Source of the DNA: Macrophomina tecta | Taxonomy: Eukaryota > Ascomycota > Dothideomycetes > Botryosphaeriales > Botryosphaeriaceae | NCBI GenBank assembly: GCA_024180945.1 | Contig: JAKSGN010000035.1 | Coordinates: 2,418,001-2,482,000, forward strand | Length of the DNA stretch: 64,000 nt | Reading direction: 5' to 3' | Part shown: positions 23,578 through 34,768 of the stretch, in pieces | How positions within the stretch are numbered: the first letter of the stretch is position 1 | How the letters are laid out: each line of letters begins with the position of its first letter | Notes under the pieces: generated by a model | What the model was told of the DNA's origin: nothing | The model's input: only the letters and a program-made list of their open reading frames with translations | Database searches by the model: none | Position numbers and translations under genes: made by a program

Positions 23578-25688
23578 TGTGTCGCAAAGCCTTGGGGGCG
23601 GCGAGAACGTGGCTTGGAAGAACGGTAAGTCACGGAAACTTGGAGATTTCCTTGTTTCCCGTTGCTTTTTTTTTTTTTTGTTTCGTCGGAAGCGGTGTCT
23701 GATAGGAAGGAAAGTGGATGTGGGAGGCTATGTCCAATGCGCGCGATGGTGTGATATATATGTGGTGTCCGTGTTCGACTTCCTCAGCTCTGCCATGCTA
23801 CCTAATCCTCACCCGCTGCGCCGCAATGCCTGGTTGCTGCGGGGGGCTGCGCGCTCGCCGTGTAAGAGAGTGACAGAAGCGACGATCGAGAAAGGTACCA
23901 CGCGCGATAGATTGGTTAGAGGACGGCAAAGGAGTGAAGCTCGTCGCTCGCCGACGCAAGATGGCAGGGCGGAATGGAAAAGGAGGGACTGCGCGCAAGG
24001 CTGATTCCTTTGGAGCTATTCTGGGAGCTAGCGTAGGGCTGACAGGTTTCTAAATTGAGGGCCTGGTTGCTGGGGTAGTCGGCTACCTAACGCGATACAG
24101 AAGCGATTCCGCGGGCTCAAGGTGATTATGTTGTTGTCGGTCGGCTGCTGTCAGCAACAATGCAGAACGAGGTTGCATGGCATACAGGGAAACAGGATTG
24201 AAGCGAAAGACTCGGCAGACATGAGCGCCGCCAGCGTCGGTTTTGTATGGTGTAATTAGCAGGCCTCAAATGGCACCGGTGGAGCTGCGGCCGGCAATCA
24301 AAGGGAGCGCGTTCGGCCCTCACCCCGAATGCGTAAGCACAGCCATATCCTCCAATCTCGCTCCTCTGCTACAAGCTCGACTCTGCATGCAAATTCGGCA
24401 ATTGCAGAGGAGAGGCTTTCGGTGTCAGGTGAGTAAAGAGCATGACTTGCTAGCTCCACGCGGGCGACAGAGGCGGAGTCGCGAACGTTTGCCTTCAATC
24501 ACGTAGTGCTCGGCAGCCAAGAGAGGGGCATGGCCAGTGGCCAGTCAACAAGCTGAGGTAGCCATAAAACCAAGCATAAACAGATTCGGCCGGTGGGCAG
24601 CTATATCCCGGATATTAAGGATTGCGGGAGCCTCCGATTAGGGGCCCAGCGCCGGCAGGGAACCCAGGGCGAACGGCAGAAAACAAGCCGCGCAAATCGT
24701 CTCGCATGCCGAGCGCAACCCCTGCGACTGGCTGCAACTCGAATATAATCGCCAAAGCCGAAAGTCTGATGTGCGCACACGTGCTAATCCGCGCTGCCCT
24801 TTCCCGTCGTGGGAGGTCGACGGTTCCTCCGGCCCTCTATCTGACGCAGGCTGGGCGGAAGAACTAGCAGCGAGGCGGCTAACAGACTTTGCGGGCAGAG
24901 AAGCCAAGTCTTGGGCGTTTTGCGAGGCGTCGTGAAACGGGCAGCGGGAGGAGTGGAAACGAGGCAGGCCGGCCGTAGGAGGCAATCGAGCAGAGGAGCA
25001 GCTCGTGACGCAGGAGAGCGCCGAGCTGGCGCTGTCGTACCGCCGACGCAGAGAGAGTGCAGCAGAGGCGCAGGCGAGCTCAAGCTTCTCGGCTCATGCG
25101 CCACTCCGGGGGGGCTCAGCTCCGTGGTCGCGGCAGCACGCGCTGAGACTGCCGCCGCCTGCGTCCTGAAACGCCGCCTGCGCCGCCTAGGGGCGGTCCG
25201 CGACACCACCGGTCTGGGCAGAAGTGTGCTGCTCCGTGTGCCTGATGCTCGCCTCGGATCGCCGTGATGTTGCGCATAGAAATCGCCCCCCGCGCCCGAG
25301 GGGCCCAAACGCGTCTTGTCGCCAGCTGCTGCTCCGTGCGGCTGCTCATATTGCTCTCCCGCCCACCCATCCTGCACACCCTCTTGCGCTTGCTGACGCT
25401 CCCGCGCCGAGCCCGTCACCTTCCACTCCGCTTCTCTCTTTCTTTTTCTTTGCTCGCGCGCAAGTCGTCGACGCCGTGCCTTCACCCATACCGCAGCCGG
25501 TCTGCGCTTTACCTTGTAATTTATATCCTAACCACCCGCCTCGCTGCAGCGGCCGCTCCCCGACCTCCGGAGCCGCCCCGCCGACCCACGCGCAGTCCTC
25601 AAAGGCATGACATTGGAAAGACCAGGCACTCGGTAGCGACGAGCAGCGTGGCCGACGCAACGCAATCTCACCACCCACCACCACCGCC
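23578..25688. other. Long divergent intergenic region
   Basis: 2.1 kb between the NmrA-like gene and the membrane-protein gene. It has a T(14) run at 23666-23679, a short palindrome (ATATCCCGGATAT) near 24604-24616, and a strongly GC-rich segment from about 24800 to 25600. There, long open frames exist on both strands because of composition. A pyrimidine-rich leader precedes the gene at 25689. I see no convincing gene or RNA. Confidence 0.5.
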
Positions 25689-27664
25689 ATGCCACTTCGC
25701 CGCCCACCACCCGGCGGGCCGATCCGCAGATCACAATTCGATGTCCCCGCCCTGGAACTGCGCGAAGCCCTGTCCGCCACATTGCAAGCCATTGCCCAGC
25801 GGGGCGCGCAGGTAGAAGCACCAGAACCGCCAGAGCCCGCTAGCGATTCCGATGAACCAGGAGGCGACGACTCTGATCTAGAGGGCCCCGAACCGCCCTC
25901 AGATGACGAAGATGGCGAAAGTACAGCTAGTTCCTCAGGAGCATCTTCCCTCGAAGCCTCGCCCGTGCCCTCGCCAACCCTCCCCAGTGCGGCGACTAGT
26001 GCACTGCCCTCAACAACCACACCTGCCGCCACTTCGCTCTCCTCGACCTTGTCCACCACTCTTGACGCTGCTCCCACCTCCGTCTTCGCTCCTTCTGCCA
26101 AAGAAGAGGACAGTGACAGCGGGGAAGACGCTGCCGAATCTTCCTTCACCTCCTCCTCGACGTTTGGCCCCCCGCCCACCAGCGCTTCTGCCACCGCTGA
26201 GGCCGAGCTTTCATCCGAATCCGCATTTCCGTCAATTACTGCTGACACCAGTGGTGCTAAGCAATCAGGTGATGTTTGGATCATGTCTGGCTCACCACCG
26301 AGACCCCCTCAATCTGGCCTCTCACAGGAAACCGAGCACCTGCTCATTGCCGCTGGCTCCATTGGTTTGTGCCCTGGCCCGTTCCCACGCGCCTAATTTC
26401 TAACCCTGATTAGGTGCTACGTTGCTCATTGTGTTGATCGTCTGGGGTATTTACACGATGCGCCGAAAGGGCCTCACCTTCCGCGACCTGGTGCAGATGT
26501 CAAGGCGGAGACGCAGTCGACCAGATCGGACTGTTGATATTGCCAAACCAAGCCTTCGCATGCCCGCCTACGCCTCGGATGACAAGGAGCGCTTCTCGCT
26601 CCCGCAGCAGCCACAGCAACCCATTCTCAGATACGACAGCGTCTCTTCGAGGTCTAGTGCTCCACGCGACTATCTTGGGTAAGTGGCAGCCTCCTAATTC
26701 ATGCGCATGAATTGTTTCCTTCGGTCCCCCTCCCCATTGTTTCGAGCTCGTATTAATGCTAACCTATCTTTTCTGCACTAGTGCCCCTCTAGGTCTCCGG
26801 CCTAGCACGCCTAAAGAGTCCCATCGCAGCTTCTACAATGAGGCTACTCCACCTCAAGGTCTATCACGGGCGCCATCCAATGCTCACTCCCGTAACTCAA
26901 GCTCGCCAACCCTTCTACCTCTGCAAACTCAATCGTCCAGCATTTATGACGATTCTCCACCATCATTCCCCATCCAGAGATCAGCATCATTTAAAGGCAG
27001 CCAAGCTCCAAGCGGCTACAGTTCCGAGCGGAATGACATTGTCTCACCCGAGGCGCCCGGGCCAACCTACCAAAACTACACCGCAAGCCGTCGCTTCACC
27101 ACCAACAGAGGCCCCAACTACGAGAGCCACTTCAGTTGGACGCAGTCGTCGCAGGCACCGCCCACGCCGCACGAACCCATGACCCCGGCTGAGAACGCGG
27201 CTGAGAACGGCCGGGCCAGCATAGTCACGACGGCGAGCAGCGTGGCGCGGTTCCGCACAGTCGACTCGTGGGTCGGCAACCAGGCAGGGCGTATCCCGTC
27301 GACGCAGCTGCGCAGCCAGCCGCACTTTTCGTACCGCCAGAGCACCAGCACCAACGGCGGCCTCGGCCAGGTCGACGAGGGCATGCCCGGTTGGCAGCAG
27401 GACAACCTCGCCAACGCCGTGCCTCAGGTGCCCTCAGTGCCCAGCCGCTACAAGGAGGAGCACCAGCAGCAGCAACAGCAGCAGACGCAGCAGCAGCAGC
27501 AGCAGCAGCAGACGCAGCCGTTACCCCAGCATCAGCGCCATCCTACTTCGTATAGCGACGCGACCGTGTTCCGTCAGCACCCCGGCACGGAGGTCCAGAT
27601 CCCGAGAGGAAGCCTCGTCCCGAGTGAGGTGCTGGACGCGCATATGATCCCTTCAGCATTGTAA
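25689..27664 (+). CDS. Acidic Ser/Thr-rich single-pass membrane protein with polyQ tract
   Basis: Not recognised as a named family. Exons: 25689-26364, 26414-26678 and 26782-27664 (introns 49 and 103 bp), giving 607 aa. The first ~210 residues are Pro/Ser/Thr/acidic and low in complexity. One hydrophobic segment follows at about 216-236 (LLIAAGSIGATLLIVLIVWGIY), encoded across the first intron. It is followed by a basic stop-transfer cluster (RRRRSRPD). The C-terminal ~370 residues are Ser/Pro/Gln-rich and disordered, with a Gln tract at about 541-557. This layout resembles fungal wall-stress sensors (Mid2/Wsc style) in outline, but there is no signal peptide and no cysteine-rich WSC domain. 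If it is inserted, orientation is N-out/C-in by the positive-inside rule. The 5' end is the least certain part. Confidence 0.75.
27461..27511 (+). repeat. CAG-rich trinucleotide repeat coding polyglutamine
   Basis: About 16 codons, mostly CAG, encode a Gln tract interrupted once by Thr inside the membrane protein gene. Length variation between isolates would stay in frame. Confidence 0.9.
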
Positions 27665-30232
27665 ATGCATAATGTAAGATGAACTTGAAGGGGCAACCCG
27701 GTCATGTCTACGGCACCAGGCTACGGAAATGTCATCAATATTTACATATGGGAAAAAGCTGAGATGTTAATGGCGATTTGTCGTTCTCTTTTTGGTTTTT
27801 GTTGTTGTTGCCCCAGACCTACAGCCGGCACAAATATTCTGCGTGCCGTCTCTCTCTGACCGCGCTTTCCATAGCGTGCTATTGGAGACTCTTTTGGGGA
27901 AAGCTACTGGTAAGTCTCTGTTGGCTGAATGGAATCTGGTCGTCGGATGACTCAATGTGGAGATTCGCGTTTCTTGGCTTTCGGACGCATTCACGATCTT
28001 CCGCACCTGTCTCTCTGTATCCGCATCTGTGTCTTTTTTTTTCCTCTCTTATCGCGCATGGGGGTTTTCGGGTATTGTGATGAGATGGTTGGGTCTTTAG
28101 CGGTGTCTGATACCTACGTGATACCTACTGCGTTGTAGCATTGGCTTTTTCTTTCTCTATGATTTTTTCTGGCCCCCTTAGTGGGCAGGAAGAGGAGAGA
28201 TGAATATCAAATACTGAGCTTAAACCTATGCCTCTCTAAGAGTGGCTGTGCCGGTAAATCTTTTTCTCGATTCTGACGACAATGCTGGCTTCTCCAAGCC
28301 GGATGACACCCTTTCCGGAGAGGGGAAGGGGGCAGCTTCACGGAGCAGAGCCGTTCCGGCTTCGAGCGACTTGGCCGCTTGGTGAAACGAAACTTGCGGC
28401 CTAGTGCTGCCTATCCAGGTGTCGGAGGTGCTTCTTTTTCGTACGGGCGTACGTCATGATGTTCGTGCTGGTGGTGAAGTGTGTTACCAACCACGCCCTG
28501 TTTCGAGAGCGGCCAGACCATGCGTCCGTGCCATGAGGCGGTGGAACGGGGCCTTCGAGTGTGGGCCATGTGTTTGCAGAGCTGTGTGGAATCAGGTTTG
28601 GAGAAGGGGGGGGGGCTGTCCCATAGCATCAACGGCGCTTCTGGTGAGGGTTTGGCTCGGTGGGTAATGGCGAAGCTGTCTAAAGTTTATTTGCCGTAGC
28701 TTGCAGGCCGAGCTTTAATCCTCCGGTGCTTGTACCTGGGTAGGACAGGAGATGAGAATGCCAAGGCTGCCTGTGATGCTTCAATACCCTTTTCTTTGCA
28801 GCATGGTCCACCCCACTCCGTGGCTCTAAGCTATCTGTGCACTTCGTAGCTTGCCTAACGGAGAGGCTTCTTGCATGCTCCATGGTCTGGCGTGGTTACA
28901 GAGATTGTAGCGCGCCTCGCGCACTTTTGAGATCTTGGGTCTGCAACCTATTTGAGAAGATAAGCGCAGGTATTAGAGGTCAAGATAGCGCCGTCCCGAG
29001 GTTTTTGGCCTCTATTAGATACGGCGTCGTCTGAGGCCGTCTTACCCGTGATCGGAAATTGAAGACAAGATTCTGCCTCGCCGTAAGCACGCTTATAGTA
29101 GTGTGGCGTTGGCGGAGTTGGTCCGGTGTTTATAGAGAGCGCACGGGGATAGTTCTCATGAGGGAGGCCTTGCTGTGCATTGATTAAACCCCGTAGTTTC
29201 ATTGCGGACCGGTCGAATGGGATGTGCCGTGGTGCCTGAGAGTGTAGACATCAAGAACAACTAATAATATGCCTTAGGCTGACTCTTGACAGCCTGAGGT
29301 GTTGATTTTACTCATCGGGCTGCCGGGTCAGTCAATTTTGCTTAGGCTGAGAGACCAGGTTCAAAGTTCATTTGCACAGTGAAAGAGATAAAAGTTTATC
29401 TGTGATCCTGAATAGCAGCGTTACCAATATTTCAACCCCTTATACTCAGTTGAGGCAGTCGAAGAGGTGTCCGTGTCATTCGCTAAATCCAGCAGTACTT
29501 GCTTTTCGATCCTGGATTCAATCCTTAATGTTATGTTTGTTTGGTGGAGGAATTCGCTTTGTTCGGACCCCGCGAGACCGGTTGACATGTCAGAGGCACA
29601 TGTACACATTAATTACATAATGCCACCAAGCCAGTCCACAGGGAAACATTGAACGACGTTGGCATTAAGCGCACTTCAGAAGCTCGTCTCATTCGCTCAT
29701 TGGAACGGGTAGACCTATCCAACAGTGTTCCGCGTCGACTTGCCATTGTTGGTTAGTGTGGCGGACAGGTGGGCGTCGCCCGCCCCACTCTCGCAACGAT
29801 AAGCGGAGTAGCGTGCGTGCAGGTTCTGGAGTACAAAATCTCCATTGGACCTTACGCGAAGACGTTCGGTCGCTTCTCCTCTCCAATCGTTCAGGAAGCC
29901 GCTGTTGCTCGACTCTCCAGCATCTGCTGCTTCCTGTGGGCCGTCGTTTCCGGCAACTTAAGCCAATTGGCTCTTCGCGTCCGCTGTTGCGAACCACCAT
30001 ATACCGTCCTCGACACTATCCGCGGGTACTCCACTCACAGCGATCGACCGGGATCCTATCTTCGGCCGCAAATCTCCGGAGGCTCTTTGCAGGATTCAGC
30101 CCCGGCGTCCGCAGCTCCTTCACGTGTATGGCAAGTCTCGGCATCTTCGACGGTGAAGGATACACGAAGTGCGAAGATCCCGGATAGGTTAAGGAATACC
30201 ACAACAAAGAGACAAACCGATACCCAGAAATC
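27665..30232. other. Long intergenic region
   Basis: 2.6 kb without a gene I can support. A CTTAGGCTGA decamer occurs twice (near 29273 and 29341), with an inverted-looking AGCCTGAGG nearby. No transposase, tRNA or conserved protein frame was seen. The last 500 bp should contain the promoter and leader of the acetyltransferase gene. Confidence 0.5.
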
Positions 30233-31263
30233 ATGCCTGTCGAAGTTACGCTCATGACACCCGCCGATATCGACGGCGCAATTGTCACCATCCAGGAAGC
30301 TTTCAAGGATGATCCGTACTCGAATTGGGTCTTTGACAAGTCTCAGGTATGCTCTATTGTCTCCCATTGCTTTTTAACTATTTCAATTCATCCGCGATTT
30401 TCTCCTGGAACACTGGGGGTTCTGCGGGAAAAGGTGTCACTGCGATAGTAGCTCTCTTCGTGCTCAGCTTTCGGGAGCGACCAAGAATCGAATTGAGCAC
30501 AGCGGTACATCTGCCTCACCCTACGATTGATCTGGGGATTGTGGGAACATCTGCTATCTTGTAAAAAGATCTTGCAGCCATGAAGCTTCCACTTCTGCAT
30601 TCAGGGCTGACTGGCTGCGAACAGTACAACCCGGTCCGCAATCGCCACTCTCTCACCCTTCGCTGCCATTGGGGAATCAAGCATGGTCTTTTCTACGTCG
30701 CGAAGGATCCGAGTTCCGCCACACCAGATAAGGTCCTCGGCACGGCAATGTGGCTGCCCCCAACGCCTCCGGAGCAACGCGAGTCGTGGTCTCTCTGGTA
30801 CAGCAACTGGCTGCTGTGGTTCCAGCAGGGCCTTATGAACATCCGCTTCGGCCGCGGCGGGCTGCGCGCTCACCGTTACTGGATCTGGAAAGACACGCAG
30901 GCGAAGGCGCAGGCCGAACTGTGGACCAGCAAGAAGGGATACTACTTCTGCAATATTGTCACCGTCTTGCCCGAGTGCCAGCGCATGGGTATCGGAAGGG
31001 CGTTGATGGAAGAGGTGCTGCGGATGGCGGACGATCAGGGAATCCCGGCGTACCTGGAGAGCTCCAGGAAAGACCCGAATGTGCCAATCTACGAAAAATT
31101 CGGGTTCGAGCTGAAGAAGGAAATGAAATGTGATGATAATGGGGATGCGATCATGCTGTACTGCATGATTAGAGAACCGAAGGCGAGAGCGAAAACGGGA
31201 GGATACGGGACATTTGAAGGGCCAAAGGCGAATACTGCCAACGGACATGACGGCGCTGCCTGA
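30233..31263 (+). CDS. GNAT-family N-acetyltransferase
   Basis: Acetyl-CoA-dependent acetyltransferase of the GCN5-related fold; the acceptor is unknown. Two exons, 30233-30346 and 30625-31263, encode 250 aa. The splice joins WVFDKSQ to YNPVRNRHSL in phase 0, matching fungal relatives with an N-terminal helix followed by RNRxSL. The acetyl-CoA site is visible as IVTVLPECQRMGIGRALMEE (the Q/RxxGxG/A pattern), and AYLESSRKDPNVPIYEKFGF is the C-terminal GNAT block. The intron is 278 bp, longer than usual. The C-terminal 25 residues are Lys/Gly/Ala-rich and probably disordered. The next gene is an amino-acid permease on the same strand. Confidence 0.9.
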
Positions 31264-32168
31264 TGGCAGGCAAGAAGTTTGGCGAAGCTTGCGCGCGATC
31301 AAGAGAGGCTTGGCGGGTTGTCATGCGCTCGGTTCTCCTACTGGGAATCATTTTCCAGCACCGGCATGCTCCTGCCTTCCAAACCGAAAATGCTGTTCAT
31401 CTCAGCACTCCGCTCAGAGACACAAATCCAAGCTCTTGAAACTGATGATATCCGCTACTTTTTGGAGTATTGAGCCTCTCTCGGGCGCTGGTGACTGCCC
31501 ACGCAGCCAGAAGGAAGCGCTCCGTAATAATAATACGGCAGCGGGCTAGTCTATCGATACCGATAAAGCATTTGTCCGCCGCCTTATTCACGGAGGCGCT
31601 CTTGGCAGCCCTTTCCGGGTGCCTGCCAAGCCCAAGCAGGCATGAACGATAACGCCCGGCGAGTCTCCGGGCGTCATCAGCGCAGATCGACAACCACGGT
31701 GGTCTTGCAAGCAGCTTGACCGGCTGTATCGCTGTGGAGCCGTATCTTATCGCCTCTTCGAACCGACGAGCGTACGTATTCCGCGCACGGTCTGCCGAAC
31801 CCCAAGCACTGCTCCCTGTTCCGCCTTTGGTTCCGCTCCAACCCCCGTGCAAGACGCATGTTATGTGCAACATCCCCCCCCCCGGCGGGCCTGCGTGGGC
31901 AATCGCCGCCGCCCGGTCCGCTGGCGCTTCGAGAACAGACTGCAGTTCTTGGCACTCGGGCGGACATTTACCAAGAATCGACCACGAGAGAGATAAAAGC
32001 ATCGCTTTGCCTCTTCGCATCTTTCTTGCCTTCTGTGCTGAGCAGTTTCTGAAGACCGTATATCTCTCCAACCTCTCCGGCTGGAAGGCGCTGTTCTTCC
32101 ACTCAGAACTCCGGCCAAGGTCCAGTCCTTCTCAGGCCCACCACAGCCGTTGACTGCCATCCGCCACC
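31264..32168. other. Intergenic region upstream of the permease
   Basis: 0.9 kb between the acetyltransferase and the permease. It holds a run of C residues near 31868-31881 and a pyrimidine-rich leader. No gene, RNA or repeat family recognised. Confidence 0.5.
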
Positions 32169-33995
32169 ATGGGCAAGCCCGACCCCGAAGATATCGTCGT
32201 CGACACCTCCTCTGCCTCCCCTGCAGAATCCCAGACTGGCAAGACATTTCCCCTCAGCCACGCCGGCATCGACGAGAAATATGGCACCACGAAGCGAGGC
32301 CTCAATGGGCGCCACGTCCAGCTCATCTCCATCGGCGGAGCCATCGGGACAGGTCTCTTCGTAGCCATCGGCTCCCACCTGAGCACCGCCGGTCCACTCT
32401 CCCTGCTGCTCGCCTTCGTCATCTACCCTATCATCTTCGTCCTGCCCTGCTACCTCTGCGTCGCCGAGATGTCCGCCCATCTGCCCATCCGCGGCAGTAT
32501 CTACGAGTTCGCGACCCGCTTCGTCGATCCGGCTTTCGGTTTCATGTTGGGATGGACGTACTTCTACGCCGCGAGCATGCTGTTTTGCGCCGAGCTCAGT
32601 GCGGTCGCGACAGTGATGCAGTACTGGAGCGATGTGAACCCTGCGGTGTGGATTGCTATGGCGTTGGCCGTTTGCTATCTCCTGAACATTTTTGCCGTGA
32701 AGTGAGTTACTCCCACCTGGCCTCCACAGTTTCGTCTCAGCTCTTTTCATCCTCTGCCCGCCCCAGCTCCGTACTAACCGTTCTTTTTCGACAGATGGTA
32801 CGGAGAAAGTGAATTCTTCTTCTCTTGCACCAAGATCCTCCTGATTCTCGGTCTCATTCTCCTTACCTTCATCACCATGGTCGGTGGCAATCCCAAGCAC
32901 GACGCCTACGGTTTCCGGCACTGGAAGGGCGGCAATGCCATGCATGAGTACTACGCCGAAGGCACGACCGGCCGCTTCCTCGGCTGGTGGAGCTGTGTCC
33001 TCTTCGCCGCCTTCTCCGTCGCCGGCCCTGATCTGGTAGCTATGGCCGCCGGAGAGATCGAGAACCCCCGCAAGAACATCCCCCGCGTGGCCCGCACAAT
33101 CTTCTACCGCATCTTCCTGTTCTACGTCCTCGGCGCCTTCTGTGTGGGCATCATCTGCTCCAGCCGCGACACCCGCCTCATCGGCGCCATCGACAGCGGC
33201 GCAGCCGGAGCCGCCGCCTCCCCTTGGGTCATCGGAATCCAGAACCTGGGCAGTAAGCTCTCCCTCGCCCCATCCCACCCCGCCCCTCACCCTCGACTAA
33301 CCACTCGCCTCCCCCATTTAGTCTCCGGCCTCCCCGACCTCATCAACTTCCTGATCATGCTCTCCGGCTGGTCCTGCGGCAACGCCTACCTCTACTCCGC
33401 CTCGCGCACGCTCTACTCGCTCGCCCTCGACGGGCAGGCCCCGCGCTTCCTGCTCAAATGCACCAAGTCCGGCATCCCGATCTACTGCGTCAGCCTGGTC
33501 GCCGCCATCGGCTGCATCACCTTCATGGTCGCGAGCTCGTCCGCCACCGAGGTCTTCGGCTGGTTCATCGACCTGACCACCATCGGCCTCGACATCGCCT
33601 ACACCAGCATGGTCGTCACCTGGGTCGGCTGGGACCGCGCGCTCAGGGCCCAGGGCGTCTCGCGCTCCGTCTTGCCCTGGATCGCGCCCTTCATGCCCTA
33701 TGGCGCCTACGTCGCGATCGGCACCGGGCTGGCCGTGCTGGTGTTCGTCGGGTTCGACGTGTTCGTGCCGTTTTCCGTGCAGGGGTTCATCACGTCCTAT
33801 TTTGGCGTCGCCTTCTCCGTCGTCGCGTTCGCGGTGTGGAAGGTTTTGAAGCGGACCCAGTTCGTGAAGCCGGAGGAGGCGGATATTTGGAGCGGGAAGG
33901 CCGAGGTCGATGAGGAGTGTAAGATTTGGGAGGAGGCGCCGCCGGAGTCGCCGGCGAAGAACCCGGTGTTGAGGGCTTGGAATGCAATCTGGTAG
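32169..33995 (+). CDS. Amino-acid permease (yeast amino acid transporter family)
   Basis: Proton-coupled amino-acid uptake carrier of the plasma membrane, APC superfamily, YAT branch; the substrate range is unknown. Exons: 32169-32701, 32795-33252 and 33322-33995 (introns 93 and 69 bp), giving 554 aa, normal for YAT. A soluble N tail of about 50 residues precedes TM1, which shows the signature ISIGGAIGTGLFVAIG. About 12 hydrophobic segments follow. FSVAGPDLVAMAAGEIENPR is the conserved TM6 to loop region, and SRTLYSLALDGQAPRFL is the cytosolic loop after TM8. The second intron keeps the frame and contains no stop, so it could be misread as coding. The C tail is acidic and Glu/Pro-rich. Confidence 0.92.
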
Positions 33996-34768
33996 ACGTG
34001 ACGTATTTTAAGAGACAAATATTTAATAGATGTTTGGTGAAATCGGAAAAGGTAATTGCTGTGAATAGGCTAGAAGGAAGAAGGAGACATTGTGCAGAGA
34101 TTCATCTGAAGAATTATCTTCTCAAAGAACTGACCCGGAACGTCTTTCAATGCTCAGAGCTTTCAAGAGTATGAGAAATATCATGGGGCTGCGTGCTTCA
34201 ATCGGCGGTCTTTTATCCAGTTTCTCCCTCGTTCAATGTCATTGCAAAAGCATCATGAAGAACGTGGCTAGAAATTTTCATACAGCACTTTTCACTGTAC
34301 TAGCCGCTTGCTCAGAACTCACCCAATCTGCTTATTATCCGCCGTTTCAGGTGGGTGTGAAGAGGGCCGAGAAGAATTTCGTACTGGTTCGCTGATCAAC
34401 GAGGTTGACCAATGAAAACCATCAAGCAGCCGCGCGGGAGCTGATACTAGTCTCCGGCTGAACAACAATCCCAAGCCAATGGTATGCGGCACGGAAATCG
34501 TCCGAAGCAAGAGGACAAGAGGCGCAGCATTGCGGCACAGCAAGAGGGGTTAACGAGCCAAAGCTGTTAAGTATAGCCAGGAGCTGTTCAGGCGAATTTT
34601 GTGTGGTTAGTGCACATTTTCTTCTCCGCCAAAGCACAAGTCGAGTTCCATTTTGAGCAGCCATCTTTTCGCCGTCGTAATTCGCGTTTCTTCGTCCCAT
34701 ATTATCTTGCATACTCAAGCCCCTTTCTTGATCGAAGAATATATATTTTATATATATATATAAAGAAC
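33996..34768. other. Intergenic region upstream of the HET-domain gene
   Basis: 0.77 kb, AT-richer than its surroundings. It ends in a long alternating TA stretch directly before the HET-domain start codon. No other gene visible. Confidence 0.5.
34737..34762 (+). promoter_or_regulatory. TATA-like alternating AT stretch before the HET gene
   Basis: A run of TA dinucleotides with one TTTT interruption ends only 6 bp before the chosen ATG. It could be a strong TATA region or merely a simple repeat in the leader. If it is a TATA box the transcript would start at or after the chosen ATG, which argues for caution about the start. Confidence 0.4.

Noticed and set aside
24784..25485. 233-codon open frame on the minus strand in the GC-rich spacer
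   Set aside because: Arg/Ala/Pro-rich composition typical of random GC-rich DNA; other frames are also open at the same place.
25346..26284. 312-codon open frame on the minus strand
   Set aside because: Lies antisense to the acidic Ser/Thr-rich exon of the membrane protein. Its Gly/Ser/Val-rich composition mirrors that strand's codons.
29505..29535. B-box-like GGATTCAATCC suggesting a tRNA
   Set aside because: No A box or cloverleaf pairing could be found around it.
32103..33290. 395-codon open frame on the minus strand
   Set aside because: Fully antisense to the permease and crosses its intron; hydrophilic repeats of Gly/Asp/Val reflect the codon bias of the true strand.
34601..34768. N-terminal extension of the HET protein from an upstream ATG
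   Set aside because: The added 56 residues cross a TA-repeat and look like leader sequence; the HET family starts close to the chosen ATG.
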